Source: CAWVWD01 sp965662365 (GTDB lineage Bacteria > Bacteroidota > Bacteroidia > Chitinophagales > Saprospiraceae). From it: a DNA stretch of 40,970 nucleotides. Numbering within the stretch: the stretch's first letter is position 1; each line of letters opens with the position of its first letter. The stretch spans positions 1 to 40,970 of the forward strand of contig CBFIHR010000035.1 in assembly GCA_965662365.1 (NCBI GenBank). Direction: 5' to 3'. A model generated the notes under the pieces. The model saw only the letters and a list, made by a program, of their open reading frames with translations, was not told the DNA's origin and ran no database searches. The position numbers were made by a program, and so were the translations under genes. This document shows positions 1 through 9,100 of this stretch, in pieces.

Positions 1-3000
1 ATCTAAGGCGACCGTCAAATCTTTATCGTTGGCGACTAACCAACCTTCGATGTCTTCTGATGTAATGATAAAGTCTTCCATTTGTAACTCAAATGTCTGC
101 CCATCAATCACTAAATCGTATTTACCCGCTTTTTCTAAGTTCGCAATATCGTCTTGTGTCATGGCTTCGATAGCTGCTTTTCCAGCTTTCATATTGCGAC
201 CCAAACGACGACCTAACGTCTTAAAGTTTGGCTTCACCCCTTTTTTGATAATGCCCGAAGTATCGGTGACGTATTCGATTTCTTTGACGTTTACTTCTTG
301 CAAAATCAAATCTTTTACGCCATCAACTTGTGCGATAAAGGCTTCATCCAAAACAGGTAACAAGACTTTTGATAACGGCTGACGGACACGTAGGGTATTT
401 TTCTTACGCAACGACAAAATCAAAGAAGAAATGCGTTGTGCATAATCCATGCGCTGCTCCAATGCCTTGTCAATCAAGGCTTCGTCTGCCGTTGGAAAAT
501 CTGTTAAGTGAACAGAAATAGCGTCTGATTTACCGGTTGCGGCATTCAAGTCACGGAATAATTTATCCGAGAAAAACGGTGCAACAGGCGACATCAATTT
601 CGCAATTGTTTCCATACAAGTATAAAGCGTTTGGTAAGCCGAGATTTTGTCCGCTTCATAGTCGCCTTTCCAGAATCGACGACGACACAAACGCACGTAC
701 CAATTACTTAAATGATCACCTACAAAATCTTGGATTTTACGAGTCGCATTGGTCGGTTCGTAATCTGCAAAATCTGCTTCCACATCCTTCACCAACGTAT
801 TTAATAATGACAAGACCCAACGGTCAATTTCAGGGCGTTCGTCCATCGGAATCTCCGCTTCTGAATACGTGAAGTTGTCAATATTCGCATAAGTCGCAAA
901 GAAGTTGTAGGTATTAAACAACGTTCCAAAAAACTTATTACGAGTTTCCACTAAACCATCTGGGTCAAATTTCAAATTGTCCCACGGTTGCGAGTTAGAA
1001 ATCATATACCAACGGGTCGCATCTGCACCGTGATTCTCAATAGTTTCAAACGGATCAACGCCATTCCCCAAACGTTTCGACATTTTGACACCGTTTTTGT
1101 CTAAGACTAAACCATTGGAAACCACGTTTTTATACGCTACCGAATCAAAAACCATTGTCGCAATTGCGTGTAAGGTATAGAACCAGCCACGAGTTTGATC
1201 AACGCCTTCAGCGATGAAATTCGCAGGATAATTTTGTTCAAATTTCTCCTTATTTTCAAACGGGTAGTGCCATTGTGCGTAAGGCATCGACCCCGAATCA
1301 AACCAAACATCAATCAAATCTAACTCCCGTTTCATCGGTCTGCCATCCTCTGAAACCAAGATTACATCATCAATATATGGTCGATGCAAATCTTTCGGTA
1401 CTTCTTGATTTAAACCTAAAGCCGCATTTGCTTTATCGATTTCCTTGCTCAATTGTTCGATAGAACCAATGCAAATTTGAGCCGTATTCGCAGGATTTTC
1501 TTCATCAACCTCTGTTCTCCAAATCGGCAACGGAATTCCCCAAAAACGAGAACGAGATAAGTTCCAATCTTGTAAGTTTTCCAACCATTTTCCAAAACGA
1601 CCTTCGCCAGTTGATTTTGGCTTCCAATTAATCGTATTGTTCAATTCTTGCATACGTTCACGCATCGAAGACGCTTTCACAAACCAAGAATCCAACGGAT
1701 AATATAAAACAGGCTTATCTGTTCGCCAACAATGCGGGTAATTGTGTTCGTATTTCTTTACATCGAACGCCTTATTTTCGGTTTTCAATTTAATAGAAAT
1801 ATCGACATCTACATTTTTATAATCAGCGTCATCTTTATAATCTTTTACGTAACGCCCCGAAAACTCACCAACACCATCAACAAACTTTCCCTGTTTGTCC
1901 ACTAAAGTCAATGCACCGATACCATATTTATCACAAACACGCTTATCGTCCGCACCAAATGACGGTGCTAAATGCACGATTCCAGTACCATCTTCTGTCG
2001 AGACAAAATCACCGACTAATACCTTAAACGCATCGCCATTTTCCGGTTGTTGATACGGCAACAATTGCTCATATTCCAACAATTCAAACTGTGCACCTTT
2101 AAACTCTGCTGTGATTGCGTAAGGGATTTTCTTGTCGCCAACCTTGTATTCGTCGAAAGACAAACCTTCGTTTTTCTTACTGAACCATTTATTTAATAAG
2201 GCTTTCGCCAAAACAACATTGATGGCTTTTCCAGTATATTTGTTAAAAGTTTTGACTCGTACATAGTCGATCTTTCCACCAACGGCTAAGGCTGTATTTG
2301 ACGGCAAAGTCCACGGTGTTGTCGTCCAAGCGATGAAATGCACCGCTTCGTCTTCCCCCAAACCATCATGCAGAAATGCCGATTTTTCATTACGAACAAC
2401 TTTAAATTGTGCGACCGCAGAAGTATCTTTTACATTCTTATAACAACCCGGCTGATTCAACTCATGCGTACTTAAACCCGTACCGGCAGCAGGAGAATAC
2501 GGCTGAATTGTATAACCTTTATACAACAAACCTTTGTTATACATTTGTGATAACAACCACCAAACCGACTCGATGTAATTATTCTCAAACGTGATATAAG
2601 GGTCATCTAAATCCACCCAGTAGCCAATTTTCACGGTAATATCGTCCCAAAGATTTTTATAACGCATGACCGTTTCCCGACACGCTTTGTTATAATCATC
2701 GACCGAAATTTTCTTACCAATATCTTCTTTCGTGATGTTCAGTTCTTTCTCAACTTGCAGCTCAATCGGCAAACCGTGCGTATCCCAGCCACCTTTTCGG
2801 TGAACTTGATAACCTTTCATCGTATTGAAACGACAGAAAATATCCTTAATCGTTCGGCCCATAACGTGATGAATTCCAGGTTTTCCATTCGCTGACGGCG
2901 GCCCTTCGTAAAATACGTAAGTTTCTTTCCCTTCTCGGTTTGAGATAGATTTCTCAAAAACCTTGTTTTCTGCCCAAAATGCCAGAACTTCCTTGTCGAT

Positions 3001-3042
3001 TTCGGGTAGGTTTAATTTCTTAACTGTTTTATATTTAGCCAT
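1..3042 (-). CDS. ileS: Isoleucyl-tRNA synthetase, IleRS2 type (partial, C-terminus off window)
   Basis: Charges tRNA-Ile with isoleucine in the cytoplasm. The reading frame is open from the ATG at 3042 to the left edge (1014 codons) with no stop, so the last part of the anticodon-binding and C-terminal region is missing. The N-terminus starts MAKYKTVKKLNLPEI. Class I features are seen: the PPSANGKP segment leads into GIHH at residues 56-59, where most class I enzymes have HIGH, and KMSKR is at 653-657. The central editing-domain region (about 200-400) and a WFDSGS segment are present. The sequence style and expected length (over 1050 residues) fit the eukaryote-like, mupirocin-tolerant IleRS2 branch rather than IleRS1. 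The ATG is chosen because it gives the conserved start and follows a TATTTTTG box. The family call is near certain; the IleRS2 subtype is inferred from motif and length. Confidence 0.97.
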   Translation of the reverse strand, partial: MAKYKTVKKLNLPEIDKEVLAFWAENKVFEKSISNREGKETYVFYEGPPSANGKPGIHHVMGRTIKDIFCRFNTMKGYQVHRKGGWDTHGLPIELQVEKELNITKEDIGKKISVDDYNKACRETVMRYKNLWDDITVKIGYWVDLDDPYITFENNYIESVWWLLSQMYNKGLLYKGYTIQPYSPAAGTGLSTHELNQPGCYKNVKDTSAVAQFKVVRNEKSAFLHDGLGEDEAVHFIAWTTTPWTLPSNTALAVGGKIDYVRVKTFNKYTGKAINVVLAKALLNKWFSKKNEGLSFDEYKVGDKKIPYAITAEFKGAQFELLEYEQLLPYQQPENGDAFKVLVGDFVSTEDGTGIVHLAPSFGADDKRVCDKYGIGALTLVDKQGKFVDGVGEFSGRYVKDYKDDADYKNVDVDISIKLKTENKAFDVKKYEHNYPHCWRTDKPVLYYPLDSWFVKASSMRERMQELNNTINWKPKSTGEGRFGKWLENLQDWNLSRSRFWGIPLPIWRTEVDEENPANTAQICIGSIEQLSKEIDKANAALGLNQEVPKDLHRPYIDDVILVSEDGRPMKRELDLIDVWFDSGSMPYAQWHYPFENKEKFEQNYPANFIAEGVDQTRGWFYTLHAIATMVFDSVAYKNVVSNGLVLDKNGVKMSKRLGNGVDPFETIENHGADATRWYMISNSQPWDNLKFDPDGLVETRNKFFGTLFNTYNFFATYANIDNFTYSEAEIPMDERPEIDRWVLSLLNTLVKDVEADFADYEPTNATRKIQDFVGDHLSNWYVRLCRRRFWKGDYEADKISAYQTLYTCMETIAKLMSPVAPFFSDKLFRDLNAATGKSDAISVHLTDFPTADEALIDKALEQRMDYAQRISSLILSLRKKNTLRVRQPLSKVLLPVLDEAFIAQVDGVKDLILQEVNVKEIEYVTDTSGIIKKGVKPNFKTLGRRLGRNMKAGKAAIEAMTQDDIANLEKAGKYDLVIDGQTFELQMEDFIITSEDIEGWLVANDKDLTVALD

Positions 3043-3070
3043 TTGTTTGGATGTTTTTCAAATTTGATTG

Positions 3071-3078
3071 CAAAAATA
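3071..3078 (-). promoter_or_regulatory. Possible -7 promoter box for ileS
   Basis: On the minus strand this reads TATTTTTG, an exact match to the Bacteroidota -7 consensus TAnnTTTG, about 30 bases before the ileS ATG. A TTG lies about 21 bases upstream, but it is inside the terminator stem, so the -33 element is weak. The position is sensible; the box could be chance in this AT-rich tract. Confidence 0.3.
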
Positions 3079-3079
3079 A

Positions 3080-3118
3080 AAAAAGCTCTAACAGATTCGC
3101 AATCTGTTAGAGCTTTTT
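3080..3118 (-). terminator. Intrinsic terminator between the oxygenase gene and ileS
   Basis: A perfect 18-bp stem (3080-3097 with 3101-3118) closes on a 3-base loop. The GC-containing core is GCTCTAACAGATT, followed on the minus strand by a T run. It would end transcripts of the upstream oxygenase gene just before ileS. The stem is flanked by A/T runs on both sides, so it could also work in the other direction. Confidence 0.8.
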
Positions 3119-3300
3119 AATAATGACCATAATCAGCAGCTTCACAGATTGCAAGAACCTTGAATAATAATGCTAATTATAATTATGTTGAATGAATTTG
3201 TCATTTCTAGTTTTCTAATTTGACGCAAATGTAAGTTGTTTTTATGAAAGTTACAAATGTTCAAATTAGATCCAAACCTAAAAATCCATTTTTCATTCGC
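3119..3300. other. Intergenic spacer, nothing recognised
   Basis: AT-rich spacer downstream of the oxygenase gene. I see no ORF, no RNA gene and no convincing repeat. It probably holds the 3' untranslated part of the oxygenase transcript. Confidence 0.5.
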
Positions 3301-3894
3301 TTACTTCGTCTTCAGCCATCCCGTCACACTCATTCTCATTTGATGACTCAACAAGACTTCATGCTCTAATTCATTACTTTTAAAAAAGACACATTTACCA
3401 TTTATCGGAGGGATAATTTCCTGATGATCCGGAAAATAAATACACAACTCACCGCCATCTCCCTTTTTCCAATCTACATTCAAATACATAATCATCGAAA
3501 AAGCCCGCTGATGATTATCTTTAAACTGATCCAAATGTCGTTTGTAAAAACTACCTTTTTCATAAAGTGCATAATGAAATTCATAATCGACAATACCAGC
3601 ATAACAGGTTCGATTAAGATACGCTACGAAATCATCTATTAAATCAAAAAAGCGGTTTTCGTGCTGATCATTATGACTTCTATCCAGCCAAAATATTTTA
3701 TCGCTACGAAATGCTTTATCTTTAAGAAGTTTCGCATTATTTCCAATTCCTGCTGACTTTAAAGCTTCATCGGCATATAATTTCAGCAGATTTGATCTTA
3801 AATTATGGGCTAAATCTACGCTCAAAAAATGCTTCACTTGACCAACTTTGTTATCCAAATAACTATCAATCAAGGACTCGAAATTTTCATTCAA
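3301..3894 (-). CDS. 2OG-Fe(II) oxygenase, prolyl-4-hydroxylase/SM-20-like
   Basis: A 197-residue soluble protein with a double-stranded beta-helix dioxygenase signature. The HxD iron ligands are H120 and D122 (KRHLDQF), the distal iron ligand is H178 (ELEHEV), and R187 (HQMRMSVTGW) is placed to bind 2-oxoglutarate. It likely hydroxylates a protein side chain using O2 and 2-oxoglutarate; the substrate cannot be told from sequence. The start is probably the TTG at 3894: an in-frame stop lies two codons upstream, and no in-frame ATG occurs until well inside the domain. The conserved N-terminal helix (NENFESLIDSYL) supports this. It stands alone, divergent from the marR operon and separated from ileS by a strong terminator. 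Family call is confident. Confidence 0.88.
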   Translation of the reverse strand: MNENFESLIDSYLDNKVGQVKHFLSVDLAHNLRSNLLKLYADEALKSAGIGNNAKLLKDKAFRSDKIFWLDRSHNDQHENRFFDLIDDFVAYLNRTCYAGIVDYEFHYALYEKGSFYKRHLDQFKDNHQRAFSMIMYLNVDWKKGDGGELCIYFPDHQEIIPPINGKCVFFKSNELEHEVLLSHQMRMSVTGWLKTK

Positions 3895-4095
3895 TATTTA
3901 AAATTGATACTTCAATGGCATAAAACCAAAAGCGGCGCAAGATAGACTTAAATTAGATAAGAATATTTTTTATTTTCGTCTCCATAACAAAAATTTTAGA
4001 GCGTTCAGGAATTGTCGCTGCGACGGATTTTTAGATATTATTCCAATTTTCCCATTTGTATTTATAATAAGATTTCCAAATTGATTAAACTTTCC

Positions 4096-4103
4096 TATCT
4101 TTG
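4096..4103 (+). promoter_or_regulatory. -7 promoter box of the marR-efflux operon
   Basis: TATCTTTG is an exact TAnnTTTG match 30 bases before the marR ATG. The -33 region is not a clear TTTG. Its position, just before the palindromic candidate operator, fits a repressible promoter. Confidence 0.6.
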
Positions 4104-4111
4104 CCGTGTTA

Positions 4112-4125
4112 GTTGCATATACAAC
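4112..4125 (+). promoter_or_regulatory. Candidate MarR operator 1
   Basis: GTTGCATATACAAC is a near-perfect palindrome (12 of 14 positions) lying between the -7 box and the marR ATG. The same outer arms and most of the core recur at 4592-4605, in front of the next gene. A repressor bound here would block transcription start or early elongation. Binding by the adjacent MarR protein is inferred. Confidence 0.6.
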
Positions 4126-4133
4126 GAATATTT

Positions 4134-4589
4134 ATGAATCAAGAAGACTTTAATCCTTTCAAAGAAATCGGATTTATTACCGCTCGAACACACCGGACGA
4201 TGCTCAACACATTGAATCAGCGTTTGATTCAAAATGAAATCGGTATTACAGCAGAACAAGCTTTTGTAATCATCAATCTTTTTTCGCAAGATGGAATACC
4301 ACAACAAGAGTTATCCGATAAGATTTTTAAAGAAAAATCAAGTACTAAACGATTGATAGACAGCTTAGAACGAAAAGATTTGATTATTAGAATACCGGAT
4401 CAAAATGATAAACGAAATAAACTTATTTATCTGACACATGGCGGAAAAAAAGTTAATTCTAAATTAAGGAAAGTTATATTTCGTTTGCTAACGGACGCAC
4501 AGGAGAACATTGATAAAAAAGAAATGGAAATTTGTAAAAACGTATTAACGCAAATTTTTAATAACTTAAATAACGAAAATAAAAAATAA
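4134..4589 (+). CDS. MarR-family transcriptional regulator of efflux operon
   Basis: A 151-residue winged-helix regulator of the MarR family. The recognition-helix region (IFKEKSSTKRLIDSLERKDL) is followed by a wing with the DKRNK segment, typical of MarR proteins (D-x-R-x3 in the wing). Long flanking helices would form the dimer interface. The ATG at 4134 is preferred over an in-frame TTG at 4113 because the TTG lies inside the palindromic candidate operator, close behind the -7 box. The gene leads the adaptor, pump and outer-membrane channel genes, so it most likely represses them and itself and is released by a small-molecule ligand. The ligand is unknown. Confidence 0.88.
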   Translation: MNQEDFNPFKEIGFITARTHRTMLNTLNQRLIQNEIGITAEQAFVIINLFSQDGIPQQELSDKIFKEKSSTKRLIDSLERKDLIIRIPDQNDKRNKLIYLTHGGKKVNSKLRKVIFRLLTDAQENIDKKEMEICKNVLTQIFNNLNNENKK

Positions 4590-4591
4590 TA

Positions 4592-4605
4592 GTTGCAAGT
4601 ACAAC
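4592..4605 (+). promoter_or_regulatory. Candidate MarR operator 2
   Basis: GTTGCAAGTACAAC shares GTTGCA and TACAAC, at identical spacing, with the site at 4112-4125. It lies in the 41-bp gap between marR and the adaptor gene. The flanking AGTTG/CAACT arms are perfect inverted repeats. A partial -7 match (CAACTTTG, 4602-4609) overlaps it, suggesting a second, separately repressed internal promoter. Confidence 0.55.
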
Positions 4606-4630
4606 TTTGTCTAAACATTAAAGTATCATA

Positions 4631-6040
4631 ATGAAACCAATCATTAATTTTTATATTGAGAATACACCCGAAGGTAACCTACTAAAATGGGTTGGAAACG
4701 CTAAAAGCCGAAGCTCAATTACGATTGAACGATCAATTGACGAAATCAATTTTGATGCGATTGAAGAAATCCGATTACAAAAAACAGATGGTGAGGCTTT
4801 TGAGTTTTTGGATGCAGAATCTCCCAATCAAAAAACCTTCTATCAACTCAAATATTACGAAGGCACGGAGTTAGTCGATGCATCGCCAATTGTTTACACC
4901 GGAGAGAAAAGAGCATTTGACAAAAAAGCATTTATTACAAGAATTGTTGCCGCAGTAATTTTATTTGCTTTGGCCATTGTGTTGGTCAAAAACCTATCAA
5001 AAAAAGCCCCAGAACCAGAACGGCCACCGTTGACACAACGATCACAATATGTCAATACAGCAACGGTTGCTTACACCAATCACAGTACGACAATCGAAGC
5101 ATTAGGTCAGGTGATCGCTTCACAACCGATTGATATTGTGTCTGAAGTTTCGGGCAAAATCGAAAAAGGTGATGTCACATTAAAAAAAGCCATCCGCTTC
5201 TCAAAAGGTTCGCTCTTGTTTCAAATTGATGATACGGAAACGATTTTAAATCTGAAATCTCAACGCTCGAATTTTCAAAATGCGATTGCTTTGATTTTGG
5301 CAGATATGAAATTAGATTTTCCGAATAGCTACCAAAAATGGCAAGATTACTTTAATCGGATTGATATTAATAGCAGTTTACCAACCTTGCCCGAGGCTGC
5401 CGATCAAAGAGAAAAAACCTTCCTTGCTACTCGCAATATTGCTGGGCAATATTACAACATCAAAAGTGCCGAAGAACGCTTAAATAAATATCGTGTATTC
5501 GCACCTTATTCTGGCGTGATTCAGCAAGTTTTCACCGATGCGGGAAGTGTCGCTAATCCTGGTACAAGAGTTTTACGTGTTCGCAAAGCCAATGATTTAG
5601 AATTAGAATTACCAGTTCGTAAAGAGGACATTCAGTGGGTAAAAGTCGGTACACGAGTTAAAATATTATCGGAAGATAAACGCAATTCGACAACAGGAAC
5701 AGTCAACCGAATCGGTACAGAAATCGACCCGACAACGCAATCTGTTAATGTTTATGTTGCGGTGAAAGGTAGTGGTATCAAGCTATACGAAGGTATGTAT
5801 TTGTTTGCCGAAATTAACGGCAGTTCGATTCAGAACGCAATGGAAATTGATAGAAAGGCAATTTTTGATAATAATAAAATCTTTGTTGTCGAAGATAGTA
5901 CGTTGGTAATGAAAACGGTCAATATTCATAAAGTAAAAAAAGAAACGGTTTTGTTTTCAGGTGTTGACGAAGGAAAAGTCGTCGCTGCTGAAAAGTTCTT
6001 AGGAGCAGTTGAAGGTATGAAGGTTGTGCCTTTGAACTAA
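4631..6040 (+). CDS. RND efflux periplasmic adaptor with N-terminal FN3-like domain
   Basis: A 469-residue HlyD/AcrA-type membrane fusion protein that links the inner-membrane pump to the outer-membrane channel. Residues about 1-92 form an extra domain with the pattern of the FN3-like modules common in secreted Bacteroidota proteins (ITIERS-D-INF-AI, F-FLD, FYQLKYYEG). One membrane segment follows at about 104-120, then a proline-rich linker (126-134). The adaptor begins at about 140: a split lipoyl-like barrel around a short helical hairpin, with the YSGVIQQVFTDAGS half near residues 293-306, then the beta-barrel and membrane-proximal domains. There is no cleavable signal peptide, so the extra domain should face the cytoplasm. 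It is 41 bp downstream of marR and 155 bp before the pump gene. The adaptor call is firm; the FN3-like label is by pattern only. Confidence 0.93.
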   Translation: MKPIINFYIENTPEGNLLKWVGNAKSRSSITIERSIDEINFDAIEEIRLQKTDGEAFEFLDAESPNQKTFYQLKYYEGTELVDASPIVYTGEKRAFDKKAFITRIVAAVILFALAIVLVKNLSKKAPEPERPPLTQRSQYVNTATVAYTNHSTTIEALGQVIASQPIDIVSEVSGKIEKGDVTLKKAIRFSKGSLLFQIDDTETILNLKSQRSNFQNAIALILADMKLDFPNSYQKWQDYFNRIDINSSLPTLPEAADQREKTFLATRNIAGQYYNIKSAEERLNKYRVFAPYSGVIQQVFTDAGSVANPGTRVLRVRKANDLELELPVRKEDIQWVKVGTRVKILSEDKRNSTTGTVNRIGTEIDPTTQSVNVYVAVKGSGIKLYEGMYLFAEINGSSIQNAMEIDRKAIFDNNKIFVVEDSTLVMKTVNIHKVKKETVLFSGVDEGKVVAAEKFLGAVEGMKVVPLN

Positions 6041-6195
6041 TCGTTGACGGTTAGCAACGAACAACGCTAAAACCTCAACGATTTTCCCCGAATCATCAAG
6101 TACGGGAAAAAGTAGGTTTTAAGATTGTGAATTAAAATAGTAACCCTAAGGGTTAAATATGAGTAGCTGCGTGTATATGCAGAAAAACATCCAGT
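6041..6195 (+). other. Intergenic segment with two small inverted repeats
   Basis: The 155-bp gap inside the efflux operon starts with a TCGTTG/CAACGA stem (6041-6060, 8-base loop) right after the adaptor stop codon. It also holds the perfect palindrome TAACCCTAAGGGTTA (6141-6155), 41 bases before the pump ATG. No T-tract follows either, so neither is a standard terminator. They may affect mRNA processing or relative expression. Confidence 0.5.
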
Positions 6196-9100
6196 ATGAA
6201 ATCAATAATAGAAAGTTTTGTAAAATATAAAATTTGGGCAAACGCCTTGATAATATTGACGTTTGTGGTCGGCATATTATCCTTGCTCAATGTAAAAAAC
6301 ACCAGTTTTCCGATTGAACCGTCTAAGAATATTTCGGTGCAAGTCACTTACCCTGGGGCTGCTCCAGAGGAAATTGAGGAAGGCGTGATTTTGAAGATTG
6401 AGGAATCGCTCAAAGGGGTCGAAGGGGTGAAAGAAATCACTTCGACTTCTCGAGAAAACTTCGGTTCGGTCAACGTGGAGATTTTGAGTGATTATGATGT
6501 CGATGAAATGGTGACAGAGGTAAAAAATTCTGTTGATCAGATTTCGGCTTTTCCTGAAGGGGCAGAAAAACCGATTGTTTTTAAACAAAAAACGACGGAT
6601 TTGGTCGGCGTAATGTTGCTGCAAGGTGATGTAACTCGCAAAACATTGAGAGAATATTCTCGACAAATTGAAGATGAGTTATTGCAATCGGAGCTAATTT
6701 CTCAAGTCAATACGCTGAATATGCCTGACTTAGAAATCTCGGTCGAAGTACAGGAAATGATTTTGCGAAAGCATAATTTAACATTCGACGATATAGCAAA
6801 TGCAATCCGTAGGAATAATACGAATGTCGCTGCTGGTTCTATCAAATCGACTAATGAGGAAGTTCTTATCCGGGCAGATGCTAAAAAGTATGAACCTGTT
6901 GATTATGAGAGCATTATGATTCGGTCTAATGTTGACGGAAGTCAATTAAAGCTGGGCGAAATCGCTACAATCAAAGAGCAATTGGCAGACGTACCCGATA
7001 AGACAATTTATAATGGAAACAATGCGATTGCAATTCAAGTATCGAAGTTGAGTTCTGAAGATTTGTTGGCCATTACCGATTATTTGTACGATTATATTGA
7101 GGATTATAACAAGGTAAATCAAGAAGTTCAACTGATTTTGTCGATTGATAATTCTAAGAATCTATTGGAACGTCGAGCTTTATTATTAGAAAACGGTGGT
7201 TTAGGGTTAGTCTTGGTAATGATTGTCTTGGGCTTGTTTTTGAGTTTACGATTATCCTTTTGGGTGGCGTTTGGTATTCCGTTTTCATTCTTGGGAATGT
7301 TCATTATTTTTAATTTAATTGGCGGAACAATCAACTTGATTTCCCTTTTCGGAATGATACTCGTTATCGGAATTTTGGTCGATGACGGAATCGTTATTGC
7401 TGAAAATGTCTATGCACATTATGAGAAAGGAAAATCACCTGCAAGGGCGACGATTGACGGAGCCGCAGAGATTTTACCGTCTGTTTTTGTATCGGTTTTG
7501 ACCACAATTATGGTTTTCACAGTTTTCTTTTCGGTAGAAGGTCGAACGGGAACGATTATGCAAACGATAGCGATTGTGGTAATTCTAACTTTGGGTTTTT
7601 CACTACTCGAAGCGATGTTGATTTTGCCGGCTCACTTAGCTGAAAAATCCGTTTTGGAAGCTGGAACCGAAAAGCCGAAAAATGGTTTTCAACGATTTGG
7701 GCAAAGTTTTAGAAATAAAACGGAAGGATTTATCAATTATTTACGGGACGGCCTGTATGCGCCTGCGTTGAGATTGTTTATCCGCAACCGGTATATCGGT
7801 ATGTTGATTCCGATTTTATTTATGGTCGTAGTCGGTTCGGCGATGGCTGGTGGTAAGATTAAATTTACTTTTTTCCCGGTTATTCCCTTAGATTATGTGC
7901 AGGTTTCACTCGTTATGCCGGCAGGTACTCGAGAAAATGTCACCGAAGAAAAACTGGTGGATTTATCAACCCGAATTATCAAAATCAATGATATTATTGA
8001 AAAAGAAAAGGGCGTTAAAAATATCGTCAAAAGCATGCGTTTGGATATTGGCACGAGCGGATTAGCTATTGGCGGACGTGGTGGCGGCAGCGAAACCGGT
8101 AGTCAAACAGGAAGTGTTTTTGTTGAGTTGAAAGATGCCGAACAACGAGGTGATGTCACTGATACGGACGTAACAAAAGCGATTTCGAGAGTTATCGGGA
8201 CGGTGCCGGAAGCAGAAAAACTGGTCATTGGAGGAAGTACGTTTTTTGGAAAACCCTTGTCGATCAGTTTACGCAGTACAAATTTGGAAGAGATAAAAGG
8301 TATGAAAGACGAACTGTTGGCAGAACTCCGAACTTTTCAAAATCTTCGTGATATTGCCGATAGTGATGTTGTTGGACAACGAGAAATTCAAATTAAACTA
8401 AAAGATAAAGCCTACGCTTTAGGCTTGACACATGCTGAAATCGCTCGACAAATTCGTCAGGGATATTTTGGAGAAGAAATACAACGAATTCAGAAAGGTA
8501 AGGACGAAGTTCGTGTTTGGGTGCGTTATACGCCCGAGGATAGAAAATCGGTCGGTCAATTTGAAGGTGTACGCATCAAATTGGCAAACGGCAACGAATA
8601 TCCGCTGTCGGATTTGGTGAGTTATGCACCTGATAGAAGCGTGATTAATATCAATCACTTGGACGGTGCAAGAGAAATTCGGATTGAAGGCGATGTCTTG
8701 GATTTAAGCGTTTCTGTACCTGCCGAGTTGGCGAAAATCGAAAAAAATGTCTTACCGCCTTTGTTGGCAAAATATCCTTCGGTCAGTTATACTTTTGAGG
8801 GGCAGGCTCGTCGAAGCGGCGATGTTCAAGGTTCTTTAAAACGTAATTTTCCTTTGATTTTTTTAGTGACATTGATTTTGATTGCTTTGGTTTTCAAATC
8901 ATTTTCACAAGCCTTGTTGATTGTGCCGATGATGTTGGTATCTGTTTTCTGTGCCTTTTTAGGTCACGGCATTGAAGATATTTTACAAGGTTCAACCGTT
9001 GTTCCAGTGTCGATTTTAAGTGTATTCGGAATCTTGGCATTGCTTGGCGTTATCGTCAATGATGCGGTGATTTTCTTGGATAAATTCAACCGAAATATCA

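Larger units (their letters stand above)
3895..4133. promoter_or_regulatory. Divergent intergenic region, oxygenase gene / marR operon
   Basis: This AT-rich 239-bp region holds the promoters for two divergent genes. On the marR side there is an exact -7 box at 4096-4103 and a palindromic site at 4112-4125. On the oxygenase side TATCTTGC (minus strand, 3937-3944) is only a partial match. A short GTCGC-T-GCGAC hairpin occurs at 4014-4024. No ORF is supported. Confidence 0.5.

Noticed and set aside
29..872. Plus-strand openings opposite ileS
   Set aside because: They are antisense to a clearly coding, conserved ileS frame and have no recognisable protein features.
3043..3118. T-box riboswitch upstream of ileS
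   Set aside because: Only a simple perfect hairpin is present; the T-box sequence and specifier stem are absent, and T-boxes are not usual in this phylum.
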